Shown here: positions 1 through 9,010 of the stretch, in pieces
How the letters are laid out: every line of letters begins with the position of its first letter
How positions within the stretch are numbered: the stretch's first letter is position 1
From: Bacteroidaceae bacterium
GTDB lineage: Bacteria > Bacteroidota > Bacteroidia > Bacteroidales > Bacteroidaceae
DNA length: 64,000 nt
Reading direction: 5' to 3'
NCBI GenBank assembly: GCA_024401115.1
Contig: JAKSLP010000008.1
Location: 1-64,000, forward strand
Translations under genes and position numbers: made by a program
The notes under the pieces: model-generated
What the model was told of the DNA's origin: nothing
The model's database searches: none
What the model saw: only the letters and a program-made list of their open reading frames with translations

Positions 1-106
1 AGTCGATGTACTTAATACCGCTCTTCTTGAAACGGCAATACTTCTTCTTCTTAACATCAACACTAGGTGGAGTCAAATATCTAATTTCTGATTGCTGTGC
101 TGCCAT
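1..106 (-). CDS. rpsR: 30S ribosomal protein S18 (partial, 3' end outside window)
   Basis: Small-subunit ribosomal protein that binds next to S6 on the 30S platform. The first 35 codons are visible on the minus strand, beginning MAAQQSEIRYLTPPSVDVKK and continuing into the basic YCRFKKSGIKYID segment typical of S18. The start ATG is at 104-106. An AAGGAGGATT stretch just upstream doubles as the last codons of rpsF, which ends at 109, so the two genes form the usual rpsF-rpsR unit. The remainder runs off the left edge of the window. Confidence 0.95.
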   Translation of the reverse strand, partial: MAAQQSEIRYLTPPSVDVKKKKYCRFKKSGIKYID

Positions 107-108
107 GA

Positions 109-447
109 TTAATCCTCCTTCTTTTTATTGTTTCTACGCTTTTCAGCATACTGAGCAGCATACTTCTCCAACTTTACAGTCAAATAGCGAAGAATACGCT
201 CATCACGACGGAAGTTAACTTCCAACTTGTCAATTAATGTAGGTTCGGCCTTGAACTCAATCAGCTGGTAGAAACCAGTTGACTTCTTTTCAATAGGATA
301 AGCCAATTTCTTCAAGCCCCAGTTCTCCTCATTCAGGATCTCTGCACCGTTATCGGTCAGGATTGACTTGAATTTACCTACCGCTTCCTTCATCTGTTCA
401 TCAGACAAAACGGGAGTCAAAATGAAAACGGTTTCGTATTGATTCAT
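109..447 (-). CDS. rpsF: 30S ribosomal protein S6
   Basis: Ribosomal protein S6 of 112 residues, the partner of S18 in the 30S central domain. It starts [20 protein letters not shown] and keeps the S6 core, with the [18 protein letters not shown] segment near residues 44-61 and [16 protein letters not shown] near 79-94. The C-terminus ends in a lysine- and acid-rich tail, and its last codons supply a purine-rich stretch in front of rpsR two bases downstream. A -7 promoter element on the minus strand sits at 494-501, about 45 bases before the start codon. Confidence 0.97.
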   Translation of the reverse strand: MNQYETVFILTPVLSDEQMKEAVGKFKSILTDNGAEILNEENWGLKKLAYPIEKKSTGFYQLIEFKAEPTLIDKLEVNFRRDERILRYLTVKLEKYAAQYAEKRRNNKKKED

Positions 448-493
448 ACTACTTTAAATAAATTAAATTATTAACTCTTTGCAAAATGCGGTG

Positions 494-572
494 CAAAAGT
501 ACTATTTTTTATTGAATTAGAGAAATAAACAACCGAGTTTTTTCTAAATTTGATAAAAACATTATACTTTTG
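494..572. promoter_or_regulatory. Divergent promoter region, rpsF / marR
   Basis: Two back-to-back Bacteroidetes -7 elements (consensus TAnnTTTG) lie here: TACTTTTG on the minus strand at 501-494, reading into rpsF, and TACTTTTG on the plus strand at 565-572, reading into the MarR gene. Neither has a convincing TTTG at -33. The plus-strand element overlaps a possible TTG start at 570, which is why the MarR gene is started at the ATG at 594. Confidence 0.6.
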
Positions 573-593
573 CAAAGTAAACACACATTGACG

Positions 594-1043
594 ATGGCTA
601 CAAACGATTCTTTTTTTGACACAGGCCTAATTTTTGCTTTACTGAACGGAAAAGTTTCAAGTGCATTGTGCAGACGGCTGAACTTAAATTTTAAGTCCAA
701 CGGCCTACCCTTGAATGCAGACAAATGGGCCGTTTTACAGAACCTGTATCGTAAAGACGGGGTAACACAGCAGTCCCTATGTGACCAGACCACTTATGAT
801 AAGCCCAACATGACACGACTTATAGACTCTTTGGAACAACAAGGACTGGTCACCCGATCAATTAACAAAGATGACAGAAGAGAGAGAAAAATACGTCTGA
901 CTTTAGCAGGACGGGAAATGGAAGAGAAGGCAAATTATGTGGCAAACCGCACATTAAAGGAGTCATTAAAGGGACTGTCGCCAGAAGAAATCAGAATTTG
1001 TCAGGAAGTCTTGAGAAAGGTATTCATTAATAGTTCACGATAG
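594..1043 (+). CDS. MarR-family winged-helix transcriptional regulator
   Basis: A 149-residue DNA-binding repressor or activator of the MarR family, likely dimeric and ligand- or redox-responsive. The winged-helix region reads LTADKWAVLQNLY-like through VTQQSLCDQTTYDKPNMTRL (recognition helix near residues 60-80) and then the wing with VTRSINKDDRRERKIRLTLAG, the classic MarR wing with its DxRxR pattern. It stands alone on the plus strand, divergent from rpsF, with its own -7 element at 565-572. An upstream TTG at 570 would add eight residues but lies inside the promoter. Its target and ligand cannot be read from the sequence. Confidence 0.85.
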   Translation: MATNDSFFDTGLIFALLNGKVSSALCRRLNLNFKSNGLPLNADKWAVLQNLYRKDGVTQQSLCDQTTYDKPNMTRLIDSLEQQGLVTRSINKDDRRERKIRLTLAGREMEEKANYVANRTLKESLKGLSPEEIRICQEVLRKVFINSSR

Positions 1044-1177
1044 ATTTTTCATCAAAAATAGAAATTTTTCGGCAAAATGTTTCTCCAATTCAAGAATTAT
1101 GGCTTAATTTGTAACTGATTTCTAAGTATACGGGAATTTATCATGAAATATTAAAAACAAAATAAATATAAGACTTT

Positions 1178-1342
1178 ATGAAACACTTAGGCGTTATCCT
1201 TATCATTTTGAGTGCTATCACATTGATTGCATGCTACTTTACTGATAATTCTACCAACAATGGTATCACTTTCGGTGCAGCAGGCGCATTCGTTTTAGGT
1301 TTGATCGTGCACATCATCTTGAATAAGAAGTTTACTGAATAA
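1178..1342 (+). CDS. Small two-helix membrane protein (54 aa), uncharacterised
   Basis: A short open frame starting MKHLGVILIILSAITLIACY and ending HIILNKKFTE. Residues 4-20 and about 33-48 are hydrophobic enough to be two membrane helices, joined by a polar DNSTNNG loop. A strong hairpin terminator follows directly (1369-1402), and codon use resembles its neighbours, which supports a real gene. I recall similar short proteins in other Bacteroidales but know no function. It could also be a small lipoprotein through Cys19, though no good lipobox is present. Confidence 0.65.
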   Translation: MKHLGVILIILSAITLIACYFTDNSTNNGITFGAAGAFVLGLIVHIILNKKFTE

Positions 1343-1368
1343 TTTCCTCTTTCCTTTTCAGTAAAAAA

Positions 1369-1402
1369 ATAAAGGTCCGAATTTTCATTCGGACCTTTAT
1401 TT
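1369..1402. terminator. Bidirectional intrinsic terminator
   Basis: An inverted repeat, AATAAAGGTCCGA ... TCGGACCTTTATT, with A-rich and T-rich flanks on both sides. It lies between the convergent small membrane protein gene and rprY and can end transcription from both. Confidence 0.85.
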
Positions 1403-2106
1403 TATACATTAGCTGGTTCTGGAGCGATCAGTTTATAACCTTTTCCATGAATGTTGATGATTTCGATTTCAGGATCAGCTTTCAAATGTTTACGCAACTT
1501 AGTAATGTAAACATCCATACTTCTTGCATTGAAATAATTGTCGTCAATCCAAATAGTTTTCAAGGCAAAATCACGCTGAAGGATTTCATTGGCATGTGCA
1601 CAAAGCAGTCCCAACAATTCACTCTCCTTGGTTGTCAGTTTTGTCTGTTCAGAACCAAATTCCAAAATCTGCTTCTGAGTGTCGAAAACAAACTTACCAA
1701 TGTGATATACGCTACAGTCTTTCGTCTTCTTGCCACGGACACGACGAAGGATAGCCTCAATACGGAACACCATCTCCTCCATAGAGAAAGGTTTGGTAAT
1801 GTAATCGTCAGCTCCACGCTTGAATCCTTCCAAAATATCCTCTTTCAAGGTCTTTGCTGTCAAGAACATGATAGGCATATCGCTATTCACCTGGCGGATA
1901 TCGGTAGCCAATGTCAAACCATCTTTTTTGGGCATATTGATATCCAAGACACACAGGTCAAAACGATTTTTCAGGAAAGCCTTATAACCAGCCTCACCAT
2001 CAGGACACAGTTCAGCAGCATAACCTTTTGCCTGGAGATACTCTCTCAAAAGCATGCCAAGATTCTCATCATCTTCGCACAGCAGAATACGCATTTTTTC
2101 TTCCAT
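1402..2106 (-). CDS. rprY: Response regulator RprY (OmpR/PhoB type)
   Basis: Cytoplasmic transcription factor of 234 residues, partner of the RprX kinase encoded just upstream. The receiver domain (about 1-120) has the acidic pocket CEDDEN (10-14), the phosphoacceptor Asp55 in CVLDINMPKKDG and the conserved lysine in FLTAKT. A winged-helix domain follows, with the AMDVYI-like segment ARSMDVYITKLRKHLK. Overall it matches the RprY protein described in Bacteroides fragilis. The ATG at 2106 is chosen because it gives the MEEK.RILLCEDDENLG start of the family. A TTG three codons upstream would overlap the rprX stop. Confidence 0.9.
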   Translation of the reverse strand: MEEKMRILLCEDDENLGMLLREYLQAKGYAAELCPDGEAGYKAFLKNRFDLCVLDINMPKKDGLTLATDIRQVNSDMPIMFLTAKTLKEDILEGFKRGADDYITKPFSMEEMVFRIEAILRRVRGKKTKDCSVYHIGKFVFDTQKQILEFGSEQTKLTTKESELLGLLCAHANEILQRDFALKTIWIDDNYFNARSMDVYITKLRKHLKADPEIEIINIHGKGYKLIAPEPANV

Positions 2107-2111
2107 AATTA

Positions 2112-3677
2112 TCAACTTTTTATGGTTGGTATTGTTATTATAAATTTTGTTCCTTTTCCATACTCACTTTCTGCTCGGATCTGTCCTTTGTGATCGGTAA
2201 TGATCTTTTTAACATAAGCCAAGCCCAAGCCAAAGCCTTTCACATCATGGCGGTTACCATTTCTTACACGGTAGAATTTCTCAAAAATTCGTTTTACATC
2301 CTCTTTTTTGATTCCGATACCGTTATCCGCAATACTGATATTCAAATTCTCGCAGTTATCATCATTCCAAGTAGCTACTGTCAATTGCAGGTCTACATCT
2401 TCCCTACGGTATTTCACTGCATTATCCATCAGATTGAAGATTACATTGGTAAAGTGCATTTCATCGGCAAAAACTATCGGATCCTCAGCATCCAGATTGG
2501 TCACGATTTTGCCGCCATACTGCTCCACCTTAAGATTAAAGGTACTTACGACACTATCAATTAATGCATTGGCATCTGTCTCCACCAATTTCAATTGTGC
2601 TCCACCTTTTTCAAATAAAGACATCTGCAACACCTTCTCTACCTGGAAACGCAATCGTTTACTCTCATCCATGATAACCTTGGATATCTTATTGAACATG
2701 ACTGGTGATTTTGCAATCGTCTCATCCTGTAGCATCTGGGCTGCCAATGATATGGACGATATAGGCGTCTTGAATTCGTGAGTCATGTTATGAATGAAGT
2801 CATTCTTCATGTCCGACAGATTCTTCTGACGGACCAACAACCAAACGGTAAACAGGAAAGTCACCAACAAAACCACAGTAAAAATCAGAGCTGGAATCAC
2901 AAATCTTACAGAAGAGTAGATGTAATTGCTCATAGTCGGGAAATGCACCTTCAAAACGCCCATTTTAGAAGAAGGGTCATTTCGGAACAGAATCTGTGTA
3001 AATGTAACCTCCTCCCCTTCTGCATCATAATCCGGACATCTATACACTTCCTCTCCGTTTGCATTTGTCACTCGGAAATGATAAGGCATATCGATACCAT
3101 TATTGGTCAACTCTGCCTTCAAATCCTGATCTAACAGCTTAAAATTGATACGTTCAGCCAAAGGCTTATCACTTGCCGTATACAATATATTATATACAAC
3201 CTCATCCAAGAGAGCCTTCTGATACACATAACGATTCTTTACAATTTCTTGCAAAGACTGAGACGCTTCAGATATACTGTTATTCTTGTCACGCCCCTTC
3301 ATCATCATCCCCTTAGAATCTGAAGGACGGATAGTAATGGTCTTCAACTCGAATGAATTATAAATTGTACCATCCTTGGCTGTCACCGTTTGCTGATGAG
3401 TGTGCTGAATGATATCAGAGGCATTATCTTTATGAATCTGGATTGAATCCACCTGTGAGTGACGTTTAGTCGCAGCCACGTCACGCTCCAGGTAACGTTG
3501 AGTCTCGTTCAATTCCAGGTTACGTGCAGCAACATTCAGCACGCGCTGAACAGATTCACTGAACTGTTCCTTGCGCATGGTGACCATCTCTTCCAGATAC
3601 ATCACCTGAAGATACAGGAGGCTCACGAAAGAGAATGCCATGATTACACCTAAGATTATAACCATTGTCTTTTTCAT
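2112..3677 (-). CDS. rprX: Sensor histidine kinase RprX
   Basis: Membrane sensor kinase of 521 residues that should phosphorylate RprY. An N-terminal membrane helix (about 4-25) and a second at about 257-282 bracket a periplasmic sensor domain of some 230 residues. The dimerisation domain carries the phosphoacceptor His300 in HNMTHEFKTP, followed by the N box NLMDNAVKY and the G boxes DNGIGI and GFGLGLAYVKKI. It lies directly before rprY with five bases between stop and chosen start, so the two are co-transcribed. A minus-strand -7 element TATCTTTG is at 3689-3682, against the divergent EF-G-like gene. Confidence 0.92.
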   Translation of the reverse strand: MKKTMVIILGVIMAFSFVSLLYLQVMYLEEMVTMRKEQFSESVQRVLNVAARNLELNETQRYLERDVAATKRHSQVDSIQIHKDNASDIIQHTHQQTVTAKDGTIYNSFELKTITIRPSDSKGMMMKGRDKNNSISEASQSLQEIVKNRYVYQKALLDEVVYNILYTASDKPLAERINFKLLDQDLKAELTNNGIDMPYHFRVTNANGEEVYRCPDYDAEGEEVTFTQILFRNDPSSKMGVLKVHFPTMSNYIYSSVRFVIPALIFTVVLLVTFLFTVWLLVRQKNLSDMKNDFIHNMTHEFKTPISSISLAAQMLQDETIAKSPVMFNKISKVIMDESKRLRFQVEKVLQMSLFEKGGAQLKLVETDANALIDSVVSTFNLKVEQYGGKIVTNLDAEDPIVFADEMHFTNVIFNLMDNAVKYRREDVDLQLTVATWNDDNCENLNISIADNGIGIKKEDVKRIFEKFYRVRNGNRHDVKGFGLGLAYVKKIITDHKGQIRAESEYGKGTKFIITIPTIKS

Positions 3678-3882
3678 GCAGCAAAGATAAACAGACTAAT
3701 TATATTTGGAAATAGCGTATCATTCTTATTTCCCGATTTTTTCCAATTTTAACAAAAAATCAAAAGTTAATTGCGAAAACCAAAAGTTGAAAAATATATA
3801 TAAATGCTACGGATTATTTGGTTTTTTCAAAAAAACGCACTAAATTGCGCTTCGAAATTGTAAAACCTAATAAATCGTATAT

Positions 3883-6039
3883 ATGAAAGTATACCAAACT
3901 AACGAAATTAAGAACATTGCCCTGTTGGGTAATGACGGTGCAGGTAAAACAACCCTGACCGAGTCTCTGCTTTTCGAAAGCGGAATCATTAAGCGTCGTG
4001 GTCGTATCACGATGAAGAACACAGTAAGTGATTATTTCCCTGTTGAGCAGGAGTACGGCTACTCCGTTTTCTCAACCGTTTATCATGTAGAGTACAACAA
4101 CAAGAAGCTGAATATCATCGACTGTCCTGGAAGTGATGACTTCGTTGGTGGCGCTATGACTGCCCTTGGTGTTACAGATACTGCAATCCTTTTGCTGAAT
4201 GGTCAGTATGGTCCTGAGGTTGGTACCCAGAACCATTTCCGTTATACCGAGAAGCTGGGCAAGCCTGTCATCTTCCTGGTTAACCAGTTGGATCATGAGA
4301 AGTGCGACTTTGACATGGTTATGGAACGTCTGAACGAGGCTTACGGTTCTAAGATTGTACAGATCCAGTATCCTATCGAGACTGGTCCTAACTTTAATTC
4401 TTTGATCGACGTTCTGTTGATGAAGAAATATTCATGGGGTCCAGAAGGTGGTGTTCCAACCATCAGCGAGATTCCAGCAGAAGAGATGGATAAGGCAATG
4501 GAGCTTCACAAGGCATTGGTTGAAGCAGCAGCAGAGAACGATGAGACCTTGATGGAGAAATTCTTTGAGGAAGAGACTCTGACTGAGGACGAGATGCGTG
4601 AAGGTATCCGTAAGGGTTTGGCTAGCCGCAGTATGTTCCCTGTATTCTGTGTATGTGCTGGTAAGGATATGGGTGTTCGCCGATTGATGGAATTCTTGGG
4701 TAATGTGGTTCCTTTCGTTGACGAGATGCCTCAGATTCATAACACCCGCGGTGAAGCTGTTGCTCCAGATCCAAACGGTCCTACCTCTTTGTATTTCTTC
4801 AAGACTGCCGTAGAGCCACATATCGGTGAAGTTCAGTACTTCAAGGTGATGAGCGGTACAGTAAAGGAAGGTGATGACTTGAATAACGCAGATCGCGGCT
4901 CAAAGGAGCGCATCGCTCAGTTGTTCGTTTGTGCCGGTGCAAACCGCGAAAAGGTTGAGAAGTTGGTTGCTGGTGATATCGGTTGTACAGTAAAATTGAA
5001 AGATGTTAAGACCGGAAATACCCTGAACGACAAGAACACAGAAAACCGTTTCAATTGGATTAAATATCCAAATCCTAAATATTCCCGTGCTATCAAGGCT
5101 GCAAACGAGGCTGAAACCGAAAAGATGATGCAGATCTTGAACCGTATGAGCCAGGAGGATCCTACATGGGTTGTTGAGCAGTCTAAGGAATTGCGTCAGA
5201 CCATCGTTCATGGTCAGGGTGAGTTCCATCTGCGTACCTTAAAGTGGAGAATGGAAAACAACGAGAAACTGAAGGTTGAATTCTCAGAGCCTCGCATTCC
5301 ATATCGTGAGACTATCACTAAAGCTGCACGCGCAGACTACCGTCACAAGAAGCAGTCAGGTGGTGCCGGTCAGTTCGGTGAAGTTCATTTGATTGTTGAG
5401 CCTTATTACGAAGGTATGCCTGCTCCTGATACTTACAAGTTCGGCGGCCAGGAGTTCAAGATGAATGTCAAGGGTACCGACGAGGTAACTCTGGATTGGG
5501 GTGGCAAGCTGGTATTTGTAAACTCTATCGTAGGTGGTGCTATTGACTCTCGTTTCTTGCCAGCTATCCAGAAGGGTATCATGCAGAAATTGGAGCGCGG
5601 CCCATTGACCGGCAGCTATGCACGTGACGTACGTGTTATTGTTTACGATGGTAAGATGCACCCAGTAGATTCAAATGAACTTTCATTTACCTTGGCTGGT
5701 CGCAACGCATTCTCTGAGGCCTTCAAGTTGGCTGGTCCTAAGTTGCTGGAGCCTATTTATGATGTAGAGGTATTTGTACCAAGCGATAAGATGGGTGATG
5801 TAATGAGTGATTTGCAGGGCCGTCGCGGTATGATTATCGGTATGAGCAGTGAGGCCGGTTATGAGAAACTGCAGGCTAAGGTGCCTTTGAAGGAGTTGAG
5901 CAACTACTCTACCGCATTGAGCAGTTTGACCGGTGGCCGTGCATCCTTCATCATGAAGTTTGCTAGCTACGAATTGGTTCCTGGCGATGTTCAGAACAAG
6001 CTGGTTGCCGAATTCGAGGCTCAGCAGGAGGAAGAATAA
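3883..6039 (+). CDS. fusA2: EF-G paralogue with altered GTPase motifs (EF-G2 type)
   Basis: Translation elongation factor G relative of 718 residues with the full EF-G domain order. The P-loop is intact (GNDGAGKTT, residues 16-24). The G3 motif reads DCPGSDDF (80-87) instead of DTPGHVDF, so the catalytic histidine position is Ser84, and G4 reads NQLD (134-137) instead of NKxD. The usual RGITI of switch I is replaced by EYGYSVF. Domain IV is recognisable (IVGGAIDSRFLPAIQKGI). Bacteroides species carry a second EF-G reported to lack GTPase activity and to serve during carbon starvation, and this protein fits that class. It stands alone, divergent from rprXY, and ends at a strong terminator. It is unlikely to be the main EF-G. 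Confidence 0.9.
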   Translation: MKVYQTNEIKNIALLGNDGAGKTTLTESLLFESGIIKRRGRITMKNTVSDYFPVEQEYGYSVFSTVYHVEYNNKKLNIIDCPGSDDFVGGAMTALGVTDTAILLLNGQYGPEVGTQNHFRYTEKLGKPVIFLVNQLDHEKCDFDMVMERLNEAYGSKIVQIQYPIETGPNFNSLIDVLLMKKYSWGPEGGVPTISEIPAEEMDKAMELHKALVEAAAENDETLMEKFFEEETLTEDEMREGIRKGLASRSMFPVFCVCAGKDMGVRRLMEFLGNVVPFVDEMPQIHNTRGEAVAPDPNGPTSLYFFKTAVEPHIGEVQYFKVMSGTVKEGDDLNNADRGSKERIAQLFVCAGANREKVEKLVAGDIGCTVKLKDVKTGNTLNDKNTENRFNWIKYPNPKYSRAIKAANEAETEKMMQILNRMSQEDPTWVVEQSKELRQTIVHGQGEFHLRTLKWRMENNEKLKVEFSEPRIPYRETITKAARADYRHKKQSGGAGQFGEVHLIVEPYYEGMPAPDTYKFGGQEFKMNVKGTDEVTLDWGGKLVFVNSIVGGAIDSRFLPAIQKGIMQKLERGPLTGSYARDVRVIVYDGKMHPVDSNELSFTLAGRNAFSEAFKLAGPKLLEPIYDVEVFVPSDKMGDVMSDLQGRRGMIIGMSSEAGYEKLQAKVPLKELSNYSTALSSLTGGRASFIMKFASYELVPGDVQNKLVAEFEAQQEEE

Positions 6040-6073
6040 TAAATTATTATTGGAAATCATTCCTAACTTATAG

Positions 6074-6106
6074 AATAGAGGTCGGTCATGCCGGCCTCTA
6101 TTTTTG
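6074..6106 (+). terminator. Intrinsic terminator after the EF-G-like gene
   Basis: Hairpin ATAGAGGTCGG / CCGGCCTCTAT with a TCATG loop and one G-T pair, followed by a run of T, 35 bases after the stop codon. Confidence 0.85.
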
Positions 6107-6172
6107 TCCGATCTTTCCTTCTTCATATCACCAATTCTTTGTATTTTTGCCGCATATTTATTAGAACAAACA

Positions 6173-7174
6173 ATGAAAGAAAAGATTATTAGCTTTACAG
6201 AAAAGGCAAAAGACCTGAATTGGTGGTTGGATTGGATTGGCATCATCATCGGGTGCTTCATCATGTCAGCCGGTTTCGTATACTTCATCAACCCCTATAA
6301 CATTATTCCGGGAGGAGTCTATGGAACCAGCATTGTGCTTCACAACCTGTTTCCGCACATACAGGTTGGTACATTTGGTTATATGTTAGATGTCCCACTG
6401 ATGGTTTTATCCATCATATTATTAGGTTCGAAACTCGGTGCACGTACCATACTTGCCGTTCTGGTATCCCCGGCCCTTATGAACATTTTATCGGCATTAT
6501 CATACCCATCAGTCGAAGCGCTTCAAGCATTGGACCCAGCTCAATTATTGAACGGGCACATTGACATGAGTGACGACCTGATGCTTACCACCATATTAGG
6601 TTCCATGATGATTGGCCTAGGTTGTGGTATTGTAGTTCGATGTGATGCCACCAGTGGAGGAAGCGATATTGTTGCCATGATTTTTCAGAAGTACCTGCAC
6701 ATTCCATTCTCTAAAGCTATCCTTATGGTGGACGGAGTCGTTGTACTGTTCGGTCTGCTGATTATCGGAATGGGTGTCGGACAGGAAGGCGAAGTAACCT
6801 CGGGATCGTGGTTACTGAGTTTCTACTCACTTCTGGCCATCTTCATTTCTTCCCGCACATTGGCTTATGTGTTGAATGGTTCCAAGGATGACAAGATGAT
6901 TTTCATCGTGTCCAGCAAACCTGTGGATTTGTTCCGGGATTTCATTCTGAATGAATTGGAGCGCACAGCCACCCGAATCAAAAGCAGTGGCTTATACAGC
7001 GGCCAGGACAAAGAGATGCTTTTTCTCATTGCCAAGAATAAAGAGGTTAGAATACTGAAGCAATTTATTAAGGAAATAGACCCCGATGCTTTTGTCGTGG
7101 TAACTGATGCATACGACACCTATGGTGAAGGCTGGCAGAATTTACCATCCAAGGGCGACATACAACCGGAATAA
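6173..7174 (+). CDS. YitT-family membrane protein with C-terminal DUF2179 domain
   Basis: Integral membrane protein of 333 residues. Hydrophobic segments include WLDWIGIIIGCFIMSAGFVYF, a GG-containing NIIPGGVYGTSIVLHNL loop typical of YitT/YczE-like proteins, GSMMIGLGCGIVVRCDATSGGSDIVA and VDGVVVLFGLLIIGMGVG. A soluble C-terminal domain of about 85 residues (from SKPVDLFRDFILNELERTATRI) matches DUF2179, an ACT-like fold. Substrate unknown. The ATG at 6173 is preferred over upstream codons because a -7 element TATTTTTG lies at 6142-6149. hemW starts seven bases after the stop, so the two are probably co-transcribed. Confidence 0.85.
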   Translation: MKEKIISFTEKAKDLNWWLDWIGIIIGCFIMSAGFVYFINPYNIIPGGVYGTSIVLHNLFPHIQVGTFGYMLDVPLMVLSIILLGSKLGARTILAVLVSPALMNILSALSYPSVEALQALDPAQLLNGHIDMSDDLMLTTILGSMMIGLGCGIVVRCDATSGGSDIVAMIFQKYLHIPFSKAILMVDGVVVLFGLLIIGMGVGQEGEVTSGSWLLSFYSLLAIFISSRTLAYVLNGSKDDKMIFIVSSKPVDLFRDFILNELERTATRIKSSGLYSGQDKEMLFLIAKNKEVRILKQFIKEIDPDAFVVVTDAYDTYGEGWQNLPSKGDIQPE

Positions 7175-7180
7175 GACCTT

Positions 7181-8311
7181 ATGGCTGGCATTTATATACA
7201 TATTCCATTTTGCAAGAAGAGATGTATCTACTGTGACTTCTACTCCACCACCATGTCAGAGTGGAGAGAAAGGTATGTGGATGCTCTTTGTAAAGAGTTG
7301 GAATTAAGGAAGGATTACCTTTCTAATGAAGCAATCCAAACTGTTTATTTGGGTGGTGGAACTCCCTCTCAGTTATCCGTTGGCATGCTCCGTCAGATCT
7401 TTGACGCCATAGCATGCCACTACTCCGTTTCCTCCGATGCTGAAATCACCATGGAGGCCAATCCCGATGATCTTACAGATGAGTATGTATCAAGCATTCG
7501 TAAATTCTTGCCTGTAAACCGTCTCTCCATGGGTGTTCAGACATTCAATGACGACAAACTGAAACAACTGAATCGTAGACATTCTGCCCAGCAGGCCATC
7601 GATGCAGTAAAGCGATGCCAGCAAAAAGGATTCCAGAACATAAGTATCGATTTGATCTACGGATTGCCACAAGAATCTTTAGAGGACTGGAAACACGACC
7701 TGCAAACGGCCTTGTCGCTGGGTGTTCAACATCTTTCAGCTTATCACCTTATGTATGAAGAGGGTACACCACTTTGGAAACTCCGCGAAAGCATGAACGT
7801 GCAGGAGGTGGATGAAGATTTAAGCATCCAATTTTTCGAGACCTTGGTTCACACTTTGCAATCCCACGGATTTCAGCATTATGAAATTTCCAATTTCTGT
7901 TTGCCAAACAAGCATTCACGCCACAATTCCAGTTATTGGAGTGGAATCCCATATTTGGGATGTGGAGCATCGGCTCATTCCTTCAATACGGTAAGCAGGC
8001 AATGGAACATAGCGTCACTGACTGATTACATTTTTGGAATAGAAAGTGGCAAACCGGCCTTTGAGACTGAAGAATTGGATGTTTCGACACGCTATAATGA
8101 GTATGTGATGACCGGACTGCGGACATCCAAAGGTATCAGCATGTCCCTGATTCAAAATCGTTTTGGCCACCATTATCTGCAATATCTGATAGACCAGGCT
8201 ACCCCACATATTCTTGAGGGTAATCTACAAAAAACAGAGGACTGCATAAAATTATCCCACCAGGGAATTTTCATCTCTGATGGGATTATGAGTGACTTAA
8301 TGTATGTCTAA
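7181..8311 (+). CDS. hemW: HemW, radical-SAM haem chaperone
   Basis: Radical-SAM protein of 376 residues, related to oxygen-independent coproporphyrinogen oxidase HemN but of the shorter HemW class, which binds haem and delivers it to acceptor proteins. The cluster motif CKKRCIYC is at residues 11-18 (C11, C15, C18), right after the GIYIHIPF start that characterises HemW. The SAM-binding GGGTPS segment and the EANPDD and NRLSMGVQTF motifs follow. It is often misannotated as HemN; it lacks the N-terminal extension of true HemN. It sits downstream of the YitT gene and meets the DUF4827 gene tail to tail with no gap. Confidence 0.92.
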   Translation: MAGIYIHIPFCKKRCIYCDFYSTTMSEWRERYVDALCKELELRKDYLSNEAIQTVYLGGGTPSQLSVGMLRQIFDAIACHYSVSSDAEITMEANPDDLTDEYVSSIRKFLPVNRLSMGVQTFNDDKLKQLNRRHSAQQAIDAVKRCQQKGFQNISIDLIYGLPQESLEDWKHDLQTALSLGVQHLSAYHLMYEEGTPLWKLRESMNVQEVDEDLSIQFFETLVHTLQSHGFQHYEISNFCLPNKHSRHNSSYWSGIPYLGCGASAHSFNTVSRQWNIASLTDYIFGIESGKPAFETEELDVSTRYNEYVMTGLRTSKGISMSLIQNRFGHHYLQYLIDQATPHILEGNLQKTEDCIKLSHQGIFISDGIMSDLMYV

Positions 8312-8932
8312 TTAGATACCCAACTCGAAAGTCAGTTCATACCAGTTAGGAGTGACACTCTGCATAGCCGTTTGTGTTCCCGCACTGTAGGGAACAATCA
8401 AGCGGACTTTAGCAACATTGGCCAAATTACGGCTCAGCCAGATGTATGGCATTGGCACCATCCAACCGGTAGGCACCTGAGTACCACCAGAAACCATCGT
8501 ACCCTTGGTAAATGTACCAGAATAGGTTCCCGATTCATTCTTAACCATCATCACATCCACGATAGAACTGCTATAAGTATTTGCTGCAGTTGTATCCTTT
8601 GACTGCAAATTATATTCCTTATATCGGCAGAGCACCTTACGGCTTGTGCCATCAGCAACCCGAAGGCCCTCACCTTTCCGCACAATCTGCATATAGACAC
8701 CGTTATCATTAAACAGCACGTACTCGTTCTTGCTTACATCGGTAGTGGTATCGTTAGCAAAAAACTGCTCAGGTGTAATAACCTTAATGTTATGTTCGGT
8801 CAGGAATGCTGTCACAGCAGCTCTTTCAGCCTTCTTCAAATCCGCAAATGTTGTTGTATTATTACAACTCACTGCAAAGAAGGAAACAGCTACCCATGCC
8901 AACAGCAGATATATACTTTTCTTCATTGTCAT
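8312..8932 (-). CDS. DUF4827 lipoprotein
   Basis: Exported lipoprotein of about 206 residues. The N-terminus MKKSIYLLLAWVAVSFFAVSC is a lipoprotein signal ending at a cysteine in an AVSC lipobox, followed by NNTTTFADLKKAE. The rest (KKAERAAVTAFLTEHNIKVI, then GEGLRVADG) resembles DUF4827, a Bacteroidales family that I recall as related to FKBP-type folds; activity is unproven. The start could be 8932 (MTMKK) or 8926 (MKK). A minus-strand -7 element TAATTTTG is at 8957-8950. It is downstream of nrnA in the same direction, as I recall for many Bacteroidales. Confidence 0.8.
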   Translation of the reverse strand: MTMKKSIYLLLAWVAVSFFAVSCNNTTTFADLKKAERAAVTAFLTEHNIKVITPEQFFANDTTTDVSKNEYVLFNDNGVYMQIVRKGEGLRVADGTSRKVLCRYKEYNLQSKDTTAANTYSSSIVDVMMVKNESGTYSGTFTKGTMVSGGTQVPTGWMVPMPYIWLSRNLANVAKVRLIVPYSAGTQTAMQSVTPNWYELTFELGI

Positions 8933-9010
8933 AATTTCAATAATTGCGGCAAAATTAATAAAAGAATCCTTATCGATAGCAATTTATTCCGTTCTATTAG
9001 TAATAAATAA

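Noticed and set aside
570-593. TTG start of the MarR gene
   Set aside because: It overlaps the -7 element TACTTTTG, so it would not be on the transcript; ATG at 594 used.
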